From positions 186,001 through 250,000 of the forward strand of contig QPMI01000035.1 in the NCBI GenBank assembly GCA_004431415.1: DNA of 64,000 nucleotides. The letters are read 5' to 3'. The number at the start of each line of letters is the position of its first letter. The stretch's first letter is position 1. This DNA comes from Cyanophora paradoxa. Lineage: Eukaryota > Glaucocystophyceae > Cyanophorales > Cyanophoraceae. The translations under genes and the position numbers were made by a program. The notes beneath the pieces were generated by a model that saw only the letters and a program-made list of their open reading frames with translations, was not told the origin of the DNA and searched no databases. Shown piece by piece: positions 8,930 through 19,765 of the stretch.

Positions 8930-11880
8930 GATTCCGAAGTTCGCCCCGGATCCGCTGCAGCGTTGGTGCGAGCGGAGTCGTGGCCCTGCGAGGTGCCGGC
9001 CCCCGGCCTCCGGTACCAGACGTCCCACGGCTCCCGCCCGCCCGTCGGGGCGCGCGCGGGGGGGTACCGCCGCGCCAGCTCCGCCGCGATGGGCGCCAGC
9101 GCCCTGCGCGACCCTAAGAAGAAGAGAGGGCGGCCCGCTTCGCGTCCGATCGGACCTCACGTGGGCCTCCGAGTCGGCGAAGAACAGGACCCAGAGGCCG
9201 GGGGGTACGTCCAGCGTGTGGGCGTGCCTGCGGAGGGCCGGGCCGCCTCAGCGGAGCTCAGAGCAGAAAAGAGGAGCGGAAAGCGAAGGGCGGCAGTTTA
9301 GAGGGAAAAGCTCAGAGATAAAGATAGAAAATAAGAAGAGGCACAGGGTTTTAGCTTAGTCCAAGATCTAGAGGGCTAGATCTAGATTCTCTCTCGAAGG
9401 GCGCACCGGTTGCCGCGGCCCCACTGGTGGTAGTGGGCCTCAGAAGCTTAGAAGAATGAGATAGAAGCTTAGAGATAAGGGTCTAAATAAACTGAAAGCT
9501 AGAGTGGAAAGTAAGAGGCACAGGACCGTAGCTTAGCAGCTCGAGCAGAAAACAGAAGCGGTCTTAGATCCCAGGGCCGCACCGGTTGCCGCGGCCCCAC
9601 TGGTGGTAGTGCGCCTCGTCGCGCAGCGATCCGTGCATGCGCCCCTCGGGCGCCTCGAGCCTGCCCCCCGCGGAGGAGCCGGCGGCGCCCTCGCCGGCCT
9701 CCTGGCCCCGCGCCGCCATGTACTCCACCATCGCCCGCGGCTCCCGCCCCGCCTGCCCGCGAAGAGGCGACGTCAGGATAATAATAGAACACTATCATAC
9801 GGAGGCGGCATAGTTCAAGGCATTGGGCATGGGCTTTAGCGTCGCCCGCGGCTCCCGCCCCGCCTGCCGTCGGCCGAGATCCGTCGCCCGGCTTCATTTG
9901 CCCGAGAAGGAAGCCGGCTAAGATTGCTAATCCCTTCAAGGCTCTAAGTCTATTAAGCCTTCTAAGGCCCCAAGTCCATCCAGCGCACCTCGGTCCAGAT
10001 CCAGCTAAGGTTGTTAAGCCCTTTAAGGCTCAAAGTTTATCAAGCTTTGAAGGATCTTATCCCGGCGCACCTTGGTCCAGATCTCGGCGGAGGTGGCGTC
10101 GACCCAGGAGCGGTGCGTGGCGCCGTAGTCGGGGCGCAGGTTCCCCGAGTTCCCGGGCTCCCCGTCCGTCGGCACGTTGAAGACCCGCAGCGCCGCGTGC
10201 TGCCGAAGCCGTCGGCTCAAGAAGAGCTGACTTAGGCTAAAGATTTGGCTCGAGCCCGCAGCGAGCCGCAAAGCACGCTGGCTAGGAGAGCTAGCAAGTT
10301 AAGCCTTGAGCTTCAGCTAGCACGCCTTGAGCTTCAACCTAACCTTAAACCAAGCGGAACTAGCTTAAGCAGACGTTCAGCTAGATAAAGCTTAAAAGAG
10401 CTTCAGGGCCGGATGCGGGCCGGCCGGCCGACAAGCGCGCGCCTTCCTGACGGCGTAGGCGAGCTGGGAGTCCTCCGAGGTCTTCCACGTGTGCGGCTCC
10501 TCCCGGAAGAGCACCTAGGGGTGGGTGGGGGGGGGGGGGGGGGGGGGGGGGGAAGGTCAGAGCGGTGTTGGGGGGGAGGGGGGGGGGAGGCTCGAGAGCG
10601 CGGTTGATAAGCTTAAGGGCGCGGCCCGAGATAGAGGCCGAGAAGGCGGTGGGTCAGGGTGGGTCAGATTGGGGCGGGGCGGGGGGAGGGGGGGGCGGAA
10701 GGGGGGGTGAAGAGGGGGGGAGGGGGGCATGGGAGACGGCATCAGATTGGCGGGCGAATTCGAAGCTCGAGAGCGAGAAGCGGGCGGGCGAAGCTCTAGA
10801 GAGAGGAGGAGGAAGAGAGGGGGGCGGAACGGGGAGGGGGGGGGGGGAAGGGGGGGGGGAAGAGCTCGCCTTCAGGAGTCGGGTCTCGAGGATGTGCATC
10901 GCGAACAGGTGGTCCAGCTCCACCGCCGCGTAGTACCCGTCCTGGAGAGAGGGGGGGTATGAGAAGAGGAAGTCGGAAGGGGGGGGGGGGGCGGGGGGTA
11001 GAAGGCGCGCCATGGTGTTGTACTCGTCGAGGCGGCAGCCGACGGTGCCGTTGATGGGTCGGAGCATGCGGCAGCCGCGGGAGCCGACGATACCCCTGCC
11101 CGGCCGGTGAGGCGGCGCCGAGGATCGGAGGGGGGCCGAAGCACCGGTACTCCTCCGTCCCGAGCATGTGGACGGCGTTCGCGAGGAAGTTGTACCCCAG
11201 AACGATGTCGTCGTCGACGAAGGCGACGTAGCGCGTGGGCGCCTGGAGCCCGAGCTGGAGCCGCCCGTAGTACCCCAGGTTCTCGTCGCTCGAGAAGAAG
11301 CGCACGCGGGCGTCGCGCTCCCGCGCCAGGCGCGCCTTCTCCGCGAAGACGGCGACGTGCGGGCTCCCCAGCGCTGCGCGGCCGCGGGGCGGGCCGGCGT
11401 CAGCGGCGGCGGCGAGAGAGAGGCCGGGCGAAGGCGCGCCGTTGACCCACACGGCCCGCACGTCGGCGGTCTGGTTCAAGATAGCGTCGAGGACCTGCGG
11501 CGCGGGACGCGCGGTCGGACGCGTCGGGCGTGCGCACGGTGGGGGCTGCACCTCGTCGAAGACGTGCGCGCGCTGGAAGACCGTCAGCACTACCGTGACC
11601 GCGGGCTCGCAGGGCGCGTAGTCGCAGGGCCGCTGCGGGAGCGCCAGGACTTCGGGGAGGAAGAGGACGGGCGCCGGCTCCAGGAACGCGCGGTACGCGT
11701 GGGAGAAGAAGTTCGGGTCCTCCACGTCCTCCGCGCCCGACACGGGCTGCAGCGTCGCCGTCGCGATGCGGGCGAGGCCGCCCTCCCACAGGATCGCGGC
11801 GGAGAAGAGGAACGCCAGCAGCGCGCAGGAGCTCGATCCCGACGGCGGCCGCCTGCGTGATCGTGCCGCCCGCCGCGCCC
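8930..11880 (-). CDS. Type II membrane GT-A glycosyltransferase, multi-exon
   Basis: Exons joined in phase: about 11880-11551, 11494-11145, 11095-11011, 10941-10870, 10514-10443, 10199-10071, 9752-9583, 9227-9156, and 9103 to about 8930. The start codon is not found; a TAG lies in frame just upstream, so a 5' exon may be missing. A signal-anchor helix (CALLAFLFSAAILW) comes first, then the GT-A fold: VTVVLTVFQRAHVFDE, ILNQTADVRAVWVNG, FFSSDENLGYYGRLQLGL, the metal-binding DxD-type motif YVAFVDDDIV, then GSRGCRMLRPING, LFREEPHTWKTSEDSQLAYA and VFNVPTDGEPGNSGN. The protein is probably Golgi-located and transfers a sugar from a nucleotide donor; acceptor and linkage unknown. At least three introns are GC-AG. 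The 3' end abuts the retroelement and no stop was fixed, so the element may have cut the gene. Confidence 0.8.
9398..10003. repeat. Duplicated exon edges inside glycosyltransferase introns
   Basis: Three short exon-border sequences recur as echoes in a neighbouring intron. The 3' end of exon 9752-9583 (EAHYHQWGRGNR plus its splice donor) is repeated near 9398-9437. The 5' edge of the same exon with its acceptor (cgcggctcccgccccgcctg) is repeated near 9847-9868. The 3' edge of exon 10199-10071 (gcgcac, then ggtccagatc) is repeated imperfectly near 9975-10000. Each echo is 25-40 bp. Confidence 0.7.
10515..10869. repeat. G-rich intron with a long poly-G run
   Basis: The + strand has a run of about 25 G starting near 10527 and a stretch with almost no T or C. 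On the gene's strand this is a polypyrimidine-rich intron (10869-10515) between exons 10941-10870 and 10514-10443. I see no gene in it. Confidence 0.8.
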
Positions 11881-12310
11881 GCTAGGCATCGCCGGACCGC
11901 TGCCTTGCTGGCAATGCGGTCAGCGCGGTCCCTCGCGGATCGGGCGCCCCCGCTGTGCTCTCGAGACCTGCGCGAGCTGTGCTCAGGCCAAGGCCGAGTC
12001 GAGGAAGCGCTGGCGGGAGCGCGCGGGGGCCCGGGAAGGCACTTGCGATGAGAGGCCGCGCGCGCGAGGCTAGGGCGTCCGGTGTTACAGCCGGATCGCC
12101 AGCTTCTACCATGCGCCTCCGCCAGCGCGCCATCGGCGGAGTTCCCGGAATTGATCGTCGCGGTCGCTGTACCCGTCTGGCCAACACATCGCGGTTTTCG
12201 GCGAGTTAGGGCCGCTTCAGGCACAAATTTGCGAAGCCAGCGACGTGCTGCAACGATTTGGCTCAGAATCGGCTGGTCGGCGGCCTCGCACCAGCGCGAT
12301 CTGAGCCGCG

Positions 12311-15300
12311 ATGGCCGCTCGCGCGCCTATCCGGCGTCCGGTCGCCGACGTGGCTGCCGTGAAGACCGTGGAGGAGGGCTGCGTGCTCCTGCAGGCCCAC
12401 GTCGAGGATGGCTCGCTCTCCACCGAGCTCTACGCCCAGCTCCCGAACGTGCTGACGGCGATATTCGGCGTAGAGGGTCGTCGGTATGTGCATGATCTGC
12501 GCCTTCCGTATCGCGCGCTCACCGCCGGCCGCAGCGCCTGGGTCGACTCCGTCCTGCCGCGCAAGGCGAGCGCCTCGGGGCCGAACCAACTTGAATCGCG
12601 CCCGCTCAGACCGCTGCGCAGGACATGGATGCTCTGTACCGGTTCCTGAACGCTCAGGGCCCGCTCATGAACCTCGTCATGAACAACAAGGCCCGCCGGC
12701 CCTGCGCCCCGGCCGCCCCGGCCGCCCCGCCCGGCGCCAACCAACCCGCCGCTCGCAGGACGAGGATTCTTTCCGCTTCGAAGTTCCCATTAAGCACGTG
12801 CCGGTGCGCCCGCGGTCCCGCCGCGCCAGGAGCCGAAGCGTGCGCTTCCTCCGGCTCACGCCCCGCCCGCAGAACTGGATGCGCAAGGTCGTCGCCGCGC
12901 AGATCCAGTGAGCCCGCGCGCGCGCCCCGCCGAACGCATCCCGCGGTTCGAATCCCGCGCAGGCAGTTCTACGGGTTCGCGCCCTTCACGACCAGCCACG
13001 TCTACGTCCTCCAGGACGCGAACGGGGCGCCCAACCCCGTGCTCATCCTGAGTGCGCACGTACCCCCCGCCAGCCGCTTTCTTGCGCCGCTCACGGGTAC
13101 CAGACATCCTGGAGTACTTCGTCTCCGCTCTCTGCGGGTACTGCCAGAATTCGCGTCCCCCCCTGGCCGCGGACCCGTCCCCCCCCTCAGGCGCCATCGC
13201 CTCCCCCTCCTCCTCCTCCGGCGCCGGCCGCGGCGTCCCGGGGCCCTCCGCCCTCTCCCCGCGGCTGCACCTGTACCCCTCCGCATCCACCGCGCGGGCG
13301 CCGCCCCCCGCCCCCGTCGTCCGCCCCTACTTCCCCGTCCTCGCATCGTACCTGCGCGCGGCATACATGGGCGAGGAGGCGGCGGCGGCCGCCCCCGCCC
13401 CGGCGCCCGGAAAGGGCGCCCCTACCCCCACCCCGGCGAGGGGTGTGGGGGGGCTACAGCAGCTCCGCCAGGCGGCACTCGCGCGTGCCTTCACCCAGAT
13501 CGCAGTCGAGCACTGGCTTTTGCAGGCGCGCCGTACCCCCTTTCTGTCATCTGCTTCATCCGTTCTTATTTAATTCTGCAGAACCCGCCGCCGCCGGCCA
13601 TCGCCGCTGCGACGCAGGCCGCCGCGGCCGCTGCAGCCGCGGCAAAGGCAAGCCTGATCCGCCTTTGACCTTCGGCGTGCCGGTCTGATGCCCCCCGCAG
13701 GCAGCCGCCGGTGCCGCCGCGGCCGCTGGCGCACCGGCGCCCCAGCCCGCCGCCCCGGCCGCCCCCGCCCTCGCAGAGGTCTGCCCCTCCTTTTCCCACG
13801 CCGCCCGCACCCCCTCTTCTCTGACCCCGTACCCAGGAACCGTACCTGCAGCCCACGCCCGAGCTCCTCGACGCCGTGCACGTACGTACCCCCTCTCTCG
13901 CATCGCCTGTACCCCGGACGAGCTTTCCCTTCCCCCCCTCACCCGACCCTCGATCGCCAGCTCTTCGTCCTGCACCTGCACGCGGGCGTGACGCTGCCGG
14001 CTCTGGCGGCCCCCGAGGGCCCCTCCGCCGCCCTCGCGGCAGAGCTCTCGGACCTGGTCAAGGTTCGCGGAGGCCGTACCCCCATTCCAAACCGGGAATC
14101 ACGTACCCACCGCCGCCCCGCGCAGGTACCCCTGCACGGCTTCCTCTCGGGGGCCATGTCCCGCTCGTCCTCCCAGACCGTCTTCCTCCGCGCCGTTGGT
14201 GCGATCCGCGTACCCGTACCCCCTACTCGTACCGTACCCCTGACCCTCCTCTTCCCCCCAACAGATATCTGGTGCAGCTACCTCGAGCCGTGGGCGGCCC
14301 CCGACGCCCTCGCCGAGTGCGCCGTACCCCCCCGAGTGTTCCCTCTACCCCTCACGCCCCGGGGGTACCGCAGCTGGATGTCAAAGAACCTGGAGCAGGC
14401 ACAACGGGGGGCGGCGTACCCCCCGCGGAAGGTCCCCCTCGACAACCCCGCGGCGGCCCTCCAATCCTTCGCGGTCTCCAACTTCGCCTTCTACGTACCC
14501 CTCCTCGGGACCTTCGTCGAGAAGGTCCGTCTTGGAGCTCACCCCGCCCCCTCTCCCTCCCCGTCGGTAGCCCTTGCTTATCCCGTACCCCCAGGTGGCC
14601 GCGGTGGACTTTGCCGTACTGGGCCTGGCCTCGCTCCCCACCCACCCCATGTACCAGAAGCTCCTCCAGGTACCCCCCCTTCTCTTCTTCCCCCTTGTTC
14701 TGGCCGAACTCGCGCCCCGCAGGTCCTCCGGGTCTTCGCATCCGACGGCGCCGGCGGGGCCGTGGGGCCCCTGGACGCTCTCTCGGCCCCGGACGCGCCG
14801 GCGCCCGCCGACCCCGCCGCCCGTCGCACCCGAGGCGAGCTTAGCGCCCCCCAAAGCTTAGCGCCCTTCTTAAATCTTCGGCAGAGCGGCTCCTGGCGGA
14901 GCTGCAGGCGGCCGGTCTGAAGGAGCACAGGCCGCTGCTGCAGGGGAGCGGCGCCGCCTGCGACGCGGCGCGCCGCCTCCTGCAGAACCTGAGGGCCCTC
15001 CGCGGCCAGGAGCTCGCATCGGCCGAGGCGGCGGCCGCCGCCTCCGCCTCCGCCGCCTCCGCCGCGGCCGCACCTGGGAGCCCCTCGGCTTCCGCGGAGC
15101 GGTCGCCTGCGCCCGGGTCGCCGCGGGGGGCGGGAACGGGCGCGGCGGCCCCGAGCCCCTCGTCGGGGGGTACGCCGTCCGCCCTCTTGGGGAACATCTC
15201 CCACTCGCTCAGCGCGTCCCTGAGGAGCCTGGGGCGGTCCCCGCCCGGCGCCGGCTCCGGCTCCGGCGGCCCGGCCTCCTCCTCCTCCTCCTCCTCGGGG

Positions 15301-15918
15301 CCCCGCCCGCCCTCGTCCGTCGACGGCACCTGCCGCGCCCTCGAGTCGCTCTTCCGCGTACCCCACGCGGCGGCGGGGGGGTACAGCGCCGCGGCGCGCC
15401 CGGCGGCGGCGCCGCTGTACGCGGAGGCGCAGAGGGGCCGCCTTACTCGGGAGGGCGTCGCCCAGCTCCGCACCGGCAAGGCGAGCGTTCCTCCTTCCCT
15501 TCGTTCCTTTCGTTCTTCTAAGAAAAAGTCCGCAGCGCCTCTGCAGCAACTTGGACGTGCCCGTCCTGAGGGACCCCACCCTCGTTCCCGTCTCCTCGTG
15601 CGTGCCCTGTACCCCCCCTCCCCCCACCCCACCCCGCCTCTGAGAGCGTGCGGGGCGGGCAGGACGGAGATCGGCCCCCTCGTGCGCGCGCTCCTGCGGG
15701 CCTCGGCGGGCGTCAACTCGGCCCTGGCGCTGGGCCCCTACGCGGAGGCGCCCCCCGACGGAGTCGTGCCCCGCCTCTCCTCGGCGCTGCTCCCGGCGGA
15801 CCGGCGCAAGCGGATGCGTGCGAACCTGCGGCCGCTGGCCGACGTGCGGAACCAGGCGGCGCTGGCCCTCGCCTTCGCCCTCTTCGCCGTCATTCTCCGC
15901 GCCATCGCCGCCCGCTAG
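12311..15918 (+). CDS. SMPD4-like (neutral sphingomyelinase 3 family) protein, multi-exon
   Basis: ATG at 12311 (MAARAPIRRPVADVAAVKTV), stop ending at 15918. Family-like blocks appear in order across exons: LYAQLPNVLTAIFG (12.4 kb); MDALYRFLNAQGPLMNLV (12.63); DSFRFEVPIKHVPVR (12.76); FYGFAPFTTSHVYVLQD (12.97); ARAFTQIAVEHWLLQ (13.48); DIWCSYLEPWAAPDAL (14.26); YRSWMSKNLEQAQRG and SFAVSNFAFYVPLLG (14.37-14.5); LTREGVAQLRTG (15.45); LDVPVLRDPTLVPVSS (15.55); EIGPLVRALLRASAGVN (15.67). It ends in a hydrophobic tail anchor (ALALAFALFAVILRAIAAR). SMPD4 proteins sit in the ER/nuclear envelope and have been linked to sphingomyelin hydrolysis and to nuclear-pore function; which applies here is unknown. 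Ala/Pro/Ser-rich inserts separate the blocks. Many introns begin gtaccc or gcgcgc. Exon borders are only partly resolved. Confidence 0.72.
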
Positions 15919-15936
15919 TTAGCTGTAGGCAGGCGT

Positions 15937-16130
15937 GAATGAATGTCGCGAGTTGTTTTTGGCCAGCGACTTCGGTTTTATGGTTATCTTTGGGCTCTGC
16001 AGTATATCGAGGGGGTGGAGTATCGCTAATATTAATGTGCCGCATCCTTGCTGGCGTTAGGCATGTTAGCAGCTCAAATTTCAATTTAAAGGAAACCCTC
16101 AAAACACTGCACGCTCTGAATTATGTGAGT
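15937..16130 (+). repeat. Solo diverged satellite unit
   Basis: Starts about 20 bp after the stop of the SMPD4-like gene and matches the 21-29 kb satellite unit in order: gtgaat..., ggccagcgacttcggtttta, tggttatctttgggctctgc, a cgctaat-type segment, then gcatgttagcagctca and tgcacgctctgaattat. It is more diverged than units inside the array. Confidence 0.8.
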
Positions 16131-16830
16131 CGATAAACTTGAAAGATCGATCGAACAAGATCTACGTATATACAGTCCCATGCCATGATGCAGCTGATCT
16201 TGAGAAGAAAGTGGACCGGAACTAGTACCGTAGTACGTATACGTATACTTCTCCTCGATCTGCAACATCGATATCGATACCGCACGTGCACGTGCACATT
16301 TTTACGACGTATATACGTACAATTCTAACACTGTGACACTGTTTCTTCCGCGCGGTTATCGCTTGACATCGAGCTGCGCATGTACATCTGGGTTGCAATT
16401 GAACTGCTGTCGGGCCCCGTGGGGGAAAGAGCTTTGAAATAAACTGTACATGTACATGGACGGTTTTGGAAACTCTGCCATGGCCAGGCTGAGAATCCTA
16501 CTTGGCTACTATAGGCCTACTGCCATAAGGCCTACTAGTCTACTTGGCTAGGAAAAGATCGATCATCGGATATCCAAATTGAAAAGAAATTAGACAAATG
16601 AAAAATTCAACGAAGGTAACTCAACATGATCATGATCGAGGCGCGTGCCTCGCTCACCAGTCTCAAAGATTCGAAGCTGCGTGAATATATATATAGCCTA
16701 TACATAGTAGACTGATCATCGGATGCAAATAGATACGGAACGCGTATACGTACGTCTGCCGATCGAAAAAAGGGGCCTGATCTGCCGGCCTGCGCATGCA
16801 GCCGAAACCGTACGCGTGCACGCGACGCGC
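16131..16830. other. Intergenic AT-rich segment, no gene seen
   Basis: Separates the 3' ends of the convergent SMPD4-like (+) and CBM20 (-) genes. It contains short palindromes (cacgtgcacgtg, tgtacatgtaca, tacgtatacgta) and a repeated ggcctact motif near 16510-16535. No conserved frame or RNA gene was recognised. Confidence 0.6.
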
Positions 16831-16839
16831 GCCTAGGCT

Positions 16840-17769
16840 TCAGCCGTCCGGGTCCTCCTCGTCCTCCTCCTCCTCTTGGGGCCGGTACTCCAGGTCGCTC
16901 TCCTGGATGCGGGGCAGGGAGAGGGAGCGGGAGCGGCGGATGCGGGGCAGGCCGAGTGCCGCCCGCGTCGGGAGGGCCCCCGTCGAGCTGGCCATGGAGA
17001 GGCGCGGCTGGAATTTGAAGAGGGGCGGAGGGGTGCGGGCCGGGAGCGTCGGGGGGGCCTTGGGGGAGAGGGCGAGGGGCGAGGCGGGGGAGGGGGCGGC
17101 CTGCGGCGGGGGCCCGCGGCGCCGGCCAGGGGACGGGGGGGTAGAGAGCCGGCAGATCGAGGGGCGGAGGGGTGCGGCCCCGAAGTCGAAGGAGAGGCAG
17201 AGCTGGGGCGGCTGGGGGTACCCGCCGGCGCCCTGGCCGCAGGGGTACGGCTCCGCCACGATCTCGAGGGTTCGGTTCGCGCAGATTCCCTCCCACTCGG
17301 CGAGCCCGGACGCCCGCAGAATGAGGCTGCGCGCGGCGGGCCGTCGGAAAACGCGTTTGAAGACAATCGCGATCGTGGCCTTTTGTACCACTTCATCTCC
17401 ACGGTCCAGGGACCCGCGGACCATTCTGCGGCGCCCACCTTCCTCCTCAGCTCGAAGCGCCCACGCCAGACCGGCCACGCGCTTCCATCCAGCCTCAGAG
17501 CCTGCGCGCGCGGGAGGCGGGGCCCGCGGTCAAGATCTAGACCGGTCGATTGCGATCGGAGCGCGAGGCTGGCTCCGGCGCACCTTGGAGGGCTGCCAGC
17601 AGCCGAGCTCCGGGGCGCTGCCGGCGAGGACGACCGTGTCGCCGAACGACGTGTCTTTGCAGTGCACTTCGACGCGAACGGTCACGCGCTGCTCGAGGAG
17701 GGACGGTTCGAGGCCTGCGCGACCGGACCGCAAGAGGGTCAGAATGCGAGCTCGCGGTTTGTCTGTCAT
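16840..17769 (-). CDS. CBM20 starch-binding-domain protein with acidic tail
   Basis: The first exon (ATG at 17769, TDKPRARILTLLRSG) carries the start of a CBM20 domain: VTVRVEVHCKDTSFGDTVVL then AGSAPELGCWQPSK, ending at a GTGCG donor near 17584. The middle exon supplies WPVWRGRFELRRK and WTVEMKW. The last exon gives SGLAEWEGICANRTLEIV, the closing strand with the usual N-R-T-L, followed by about 140 Pro/Arg/Ser-rich residues and an acidic end (PQEEEEDEEDPDG) at a stop starting at 16842. CBM20 binds alpha-glucans such as starch or glycogen; no catalytic domain is visible, so the protein is probably a regulator or scaffold on storage glucan. Internal splice junctions are uncertain, because one phase did not resolve by eye. 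It shares an upstream region with the F-box gene. Confidence 0.75.
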
Positions 17770-18657
17770 GATCATCGGGCGCACAGATGAGCATTGGCCC
17801 GGCAGAGGGCGACGTCGCCGGGCCGCGGCCGGTCTTGGGTGGTTCGAAATCAGCGAAGTTGTCGTCTGGATCTGCGTTAGCAGATATCGATGCGTTGACG
17901 TCGCCGTAGGCGTCGCCATCGCTGACGCTGTGCATGCGCGGGCGGCCGCCCGGACTGACCCGAGTCAACATGAAGGCGCGCTTCGAATTCGCGCTCAGAA
18001 AGAGATCCGGGAGCTGCGACTTCGCCATATGCATCGCTGATGCAGCTGGCTTGTGCGCGATGTGATTCGGAGCGCTACCGAGGCTGGTGTCCGCCTGCAA
18101 TTGCAGCTGCAGCTGTCCTGGAGCTGGCGTCGACGTCGCTGTCATGTCAGCTGGGACAGAGGTCGACGAGGCTAAAGCTTGAGGCTGTGTGCGGCCGCGG
18201 AGGCGCGAGCTCGAGGTCTTCGCAGGATGATCTAGATCTGCGCATCGGTTCGTGTTCCATGCGTCGCGCGTGCGTAGCGGCGCTGGCGGCTCACCAAGCA
18301 GAGGGACTGCGAACCCAGAATGCAAGAGAGCCGCTGAGGGCGCACGCGCCACTGGGCCAGGAGCCTAAGCTTAGGTCGGAGCGGTCGTCGGGGAAGCTGA
18401 GGCCCGACCCCAGAATCTGGTCCGGTCATTCTCGGATCGCTTCAGGCCAATGCCGGAAATCGATCGTGTACCCGGGCTCGTGGTCCTTTGTCGAGCCGAG
18501 CGAGATTGGATATCTAGCTATAGCTAGAGCTCGAGGACGTCGTCGGGCAGCGTGTCGAGCTCACCGCTGGAGCGCTGGCCTGGTCCGACGGTCCTTCAAC
18601 CATCGAGCTCTACGAAGGAACAGCCCAGGCGCAGGCGCAGCACCAGTCCAGCTTGCG
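17770..18657. promoter_or_regulatory. Shared upstream region of the divergent CBM20 and F-box genes
   Basis: About 890 bp between the two assigned start codons. A minus-strand frame from about 18352 to 17770 is open and contains protein-like acidic text (DGDAYGDVNASISANADPDD, DDNFADFEPPKTG), so an upstream exon of the CBM20 gene may lie here. I could not find a splice that joins it in frame. No core-promoter motif was recognised. Confidence 0.4.
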
Positions 18658-19731
18658 ATGGAACATTCTGTGCCGAATCCGGATCCGTTCGACGCGCTGC
18701 CCGACGGCGTCCTCTCGCTCGTCCTCGAGCGACTCGGCCTCCAAAGCGCGGCGGCGGCGCGCGCGGTGTGCAAACGGTGGCGCCAGGCGGCCGAGGCAGT
18801 CACTTGGAAGCGCCTGGAGGTCGTAACGTGGCGTCCCGAGCGCGCCGACCACCTCGCCGCTCTGTTGTCGATGTCTTCATCGTCGGAGGACGACGACGCC
18901 GGCGCAGGCACGGCCCGGCGGTGGATCCGCGTCGCGCACAGCGCCCGTCTTCACGCGGAGATCACCGGCAGCCACGTCTCCCGAGGCGCGGCGAACCAGC
19001 GCTCCCCCTGGGACGCAGCCCTCGCGCTGGCCTTCGCGTGCACGGCGGCCAGCGGCGGCCTCGGCGACGTGGATCTGAAGTGCGCTCGCTCCATGGCGGC
19101 GCACTCGTGCGTCGGCGACGTTCTGGAGGCCCTCGCCGTCGGCCAGGCGAAGCGCGCGCGGCCGCCGGCGCCCGGCGGCGCGCTCCGGGGCCTCGCCCTG
19201 CGCGACGCGTGCGGGGCGTGCTGCCGAGGCCTGCCCCCCGCCGCCGAGCTCGACGACTGCCTCCGGCCCTTCTCGGGGCTCGAGAGCCTCGTCCTCCCCG
19301 TCTGCTGCGCGGTTGACGCGGAGGGCGCCTCCGCCCTCGCCCGCTGCCTCCCGCGCCTGAGAAAGGTCCGCTCGAGCCGTGGTCGCCGCCCAAGCTGTAT
19401 TTAAATTTCCCGACCTCTTTGCAGCTGGGGATCAACCTGCAGACCTACAAGGACGCCGCGCGCCTCTCCGCCCTCGCCGCCCTCGAGTGCCTCGACGTGC
19501 GCGCGCCGAATCCAAGCTAAACTACGACTTCAAACTACAAGCAGAAACCCCCGAATCCAAGCTAAACTAAGACTTCAAACTACAAGCAGAAATTAACCCT
19601 GATCGCGAGCGTTTCCCGCCAGGTCTGGAGCGACGAGGGCGACGCGGCCCCGCTCCTGGAGGGCCTCGCCTCGGGCCCCGCCGCCCAGTCCCTCAAAGAG
19701 TGCTCTCTCCCCCCCCCTCCCTCCCCCCTCC

Positions 19732-19765
<34 letters not shown>

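Noticed and set aside
12940-12970. ggttcgaatcccgc, like a tRNA T-arm
   Set aside because: It is at the 3' end of an SMPD4-like intron; no anticodon, D-arm or acceptor stem surrounds it.
14578-15716. Long minus-strand frames opposite the SMPD4-like gene
   Set aside because: Gly/Arg/Ala-rich shadow of a GC-rich + coding region whose blocks match SMPD4 in order.
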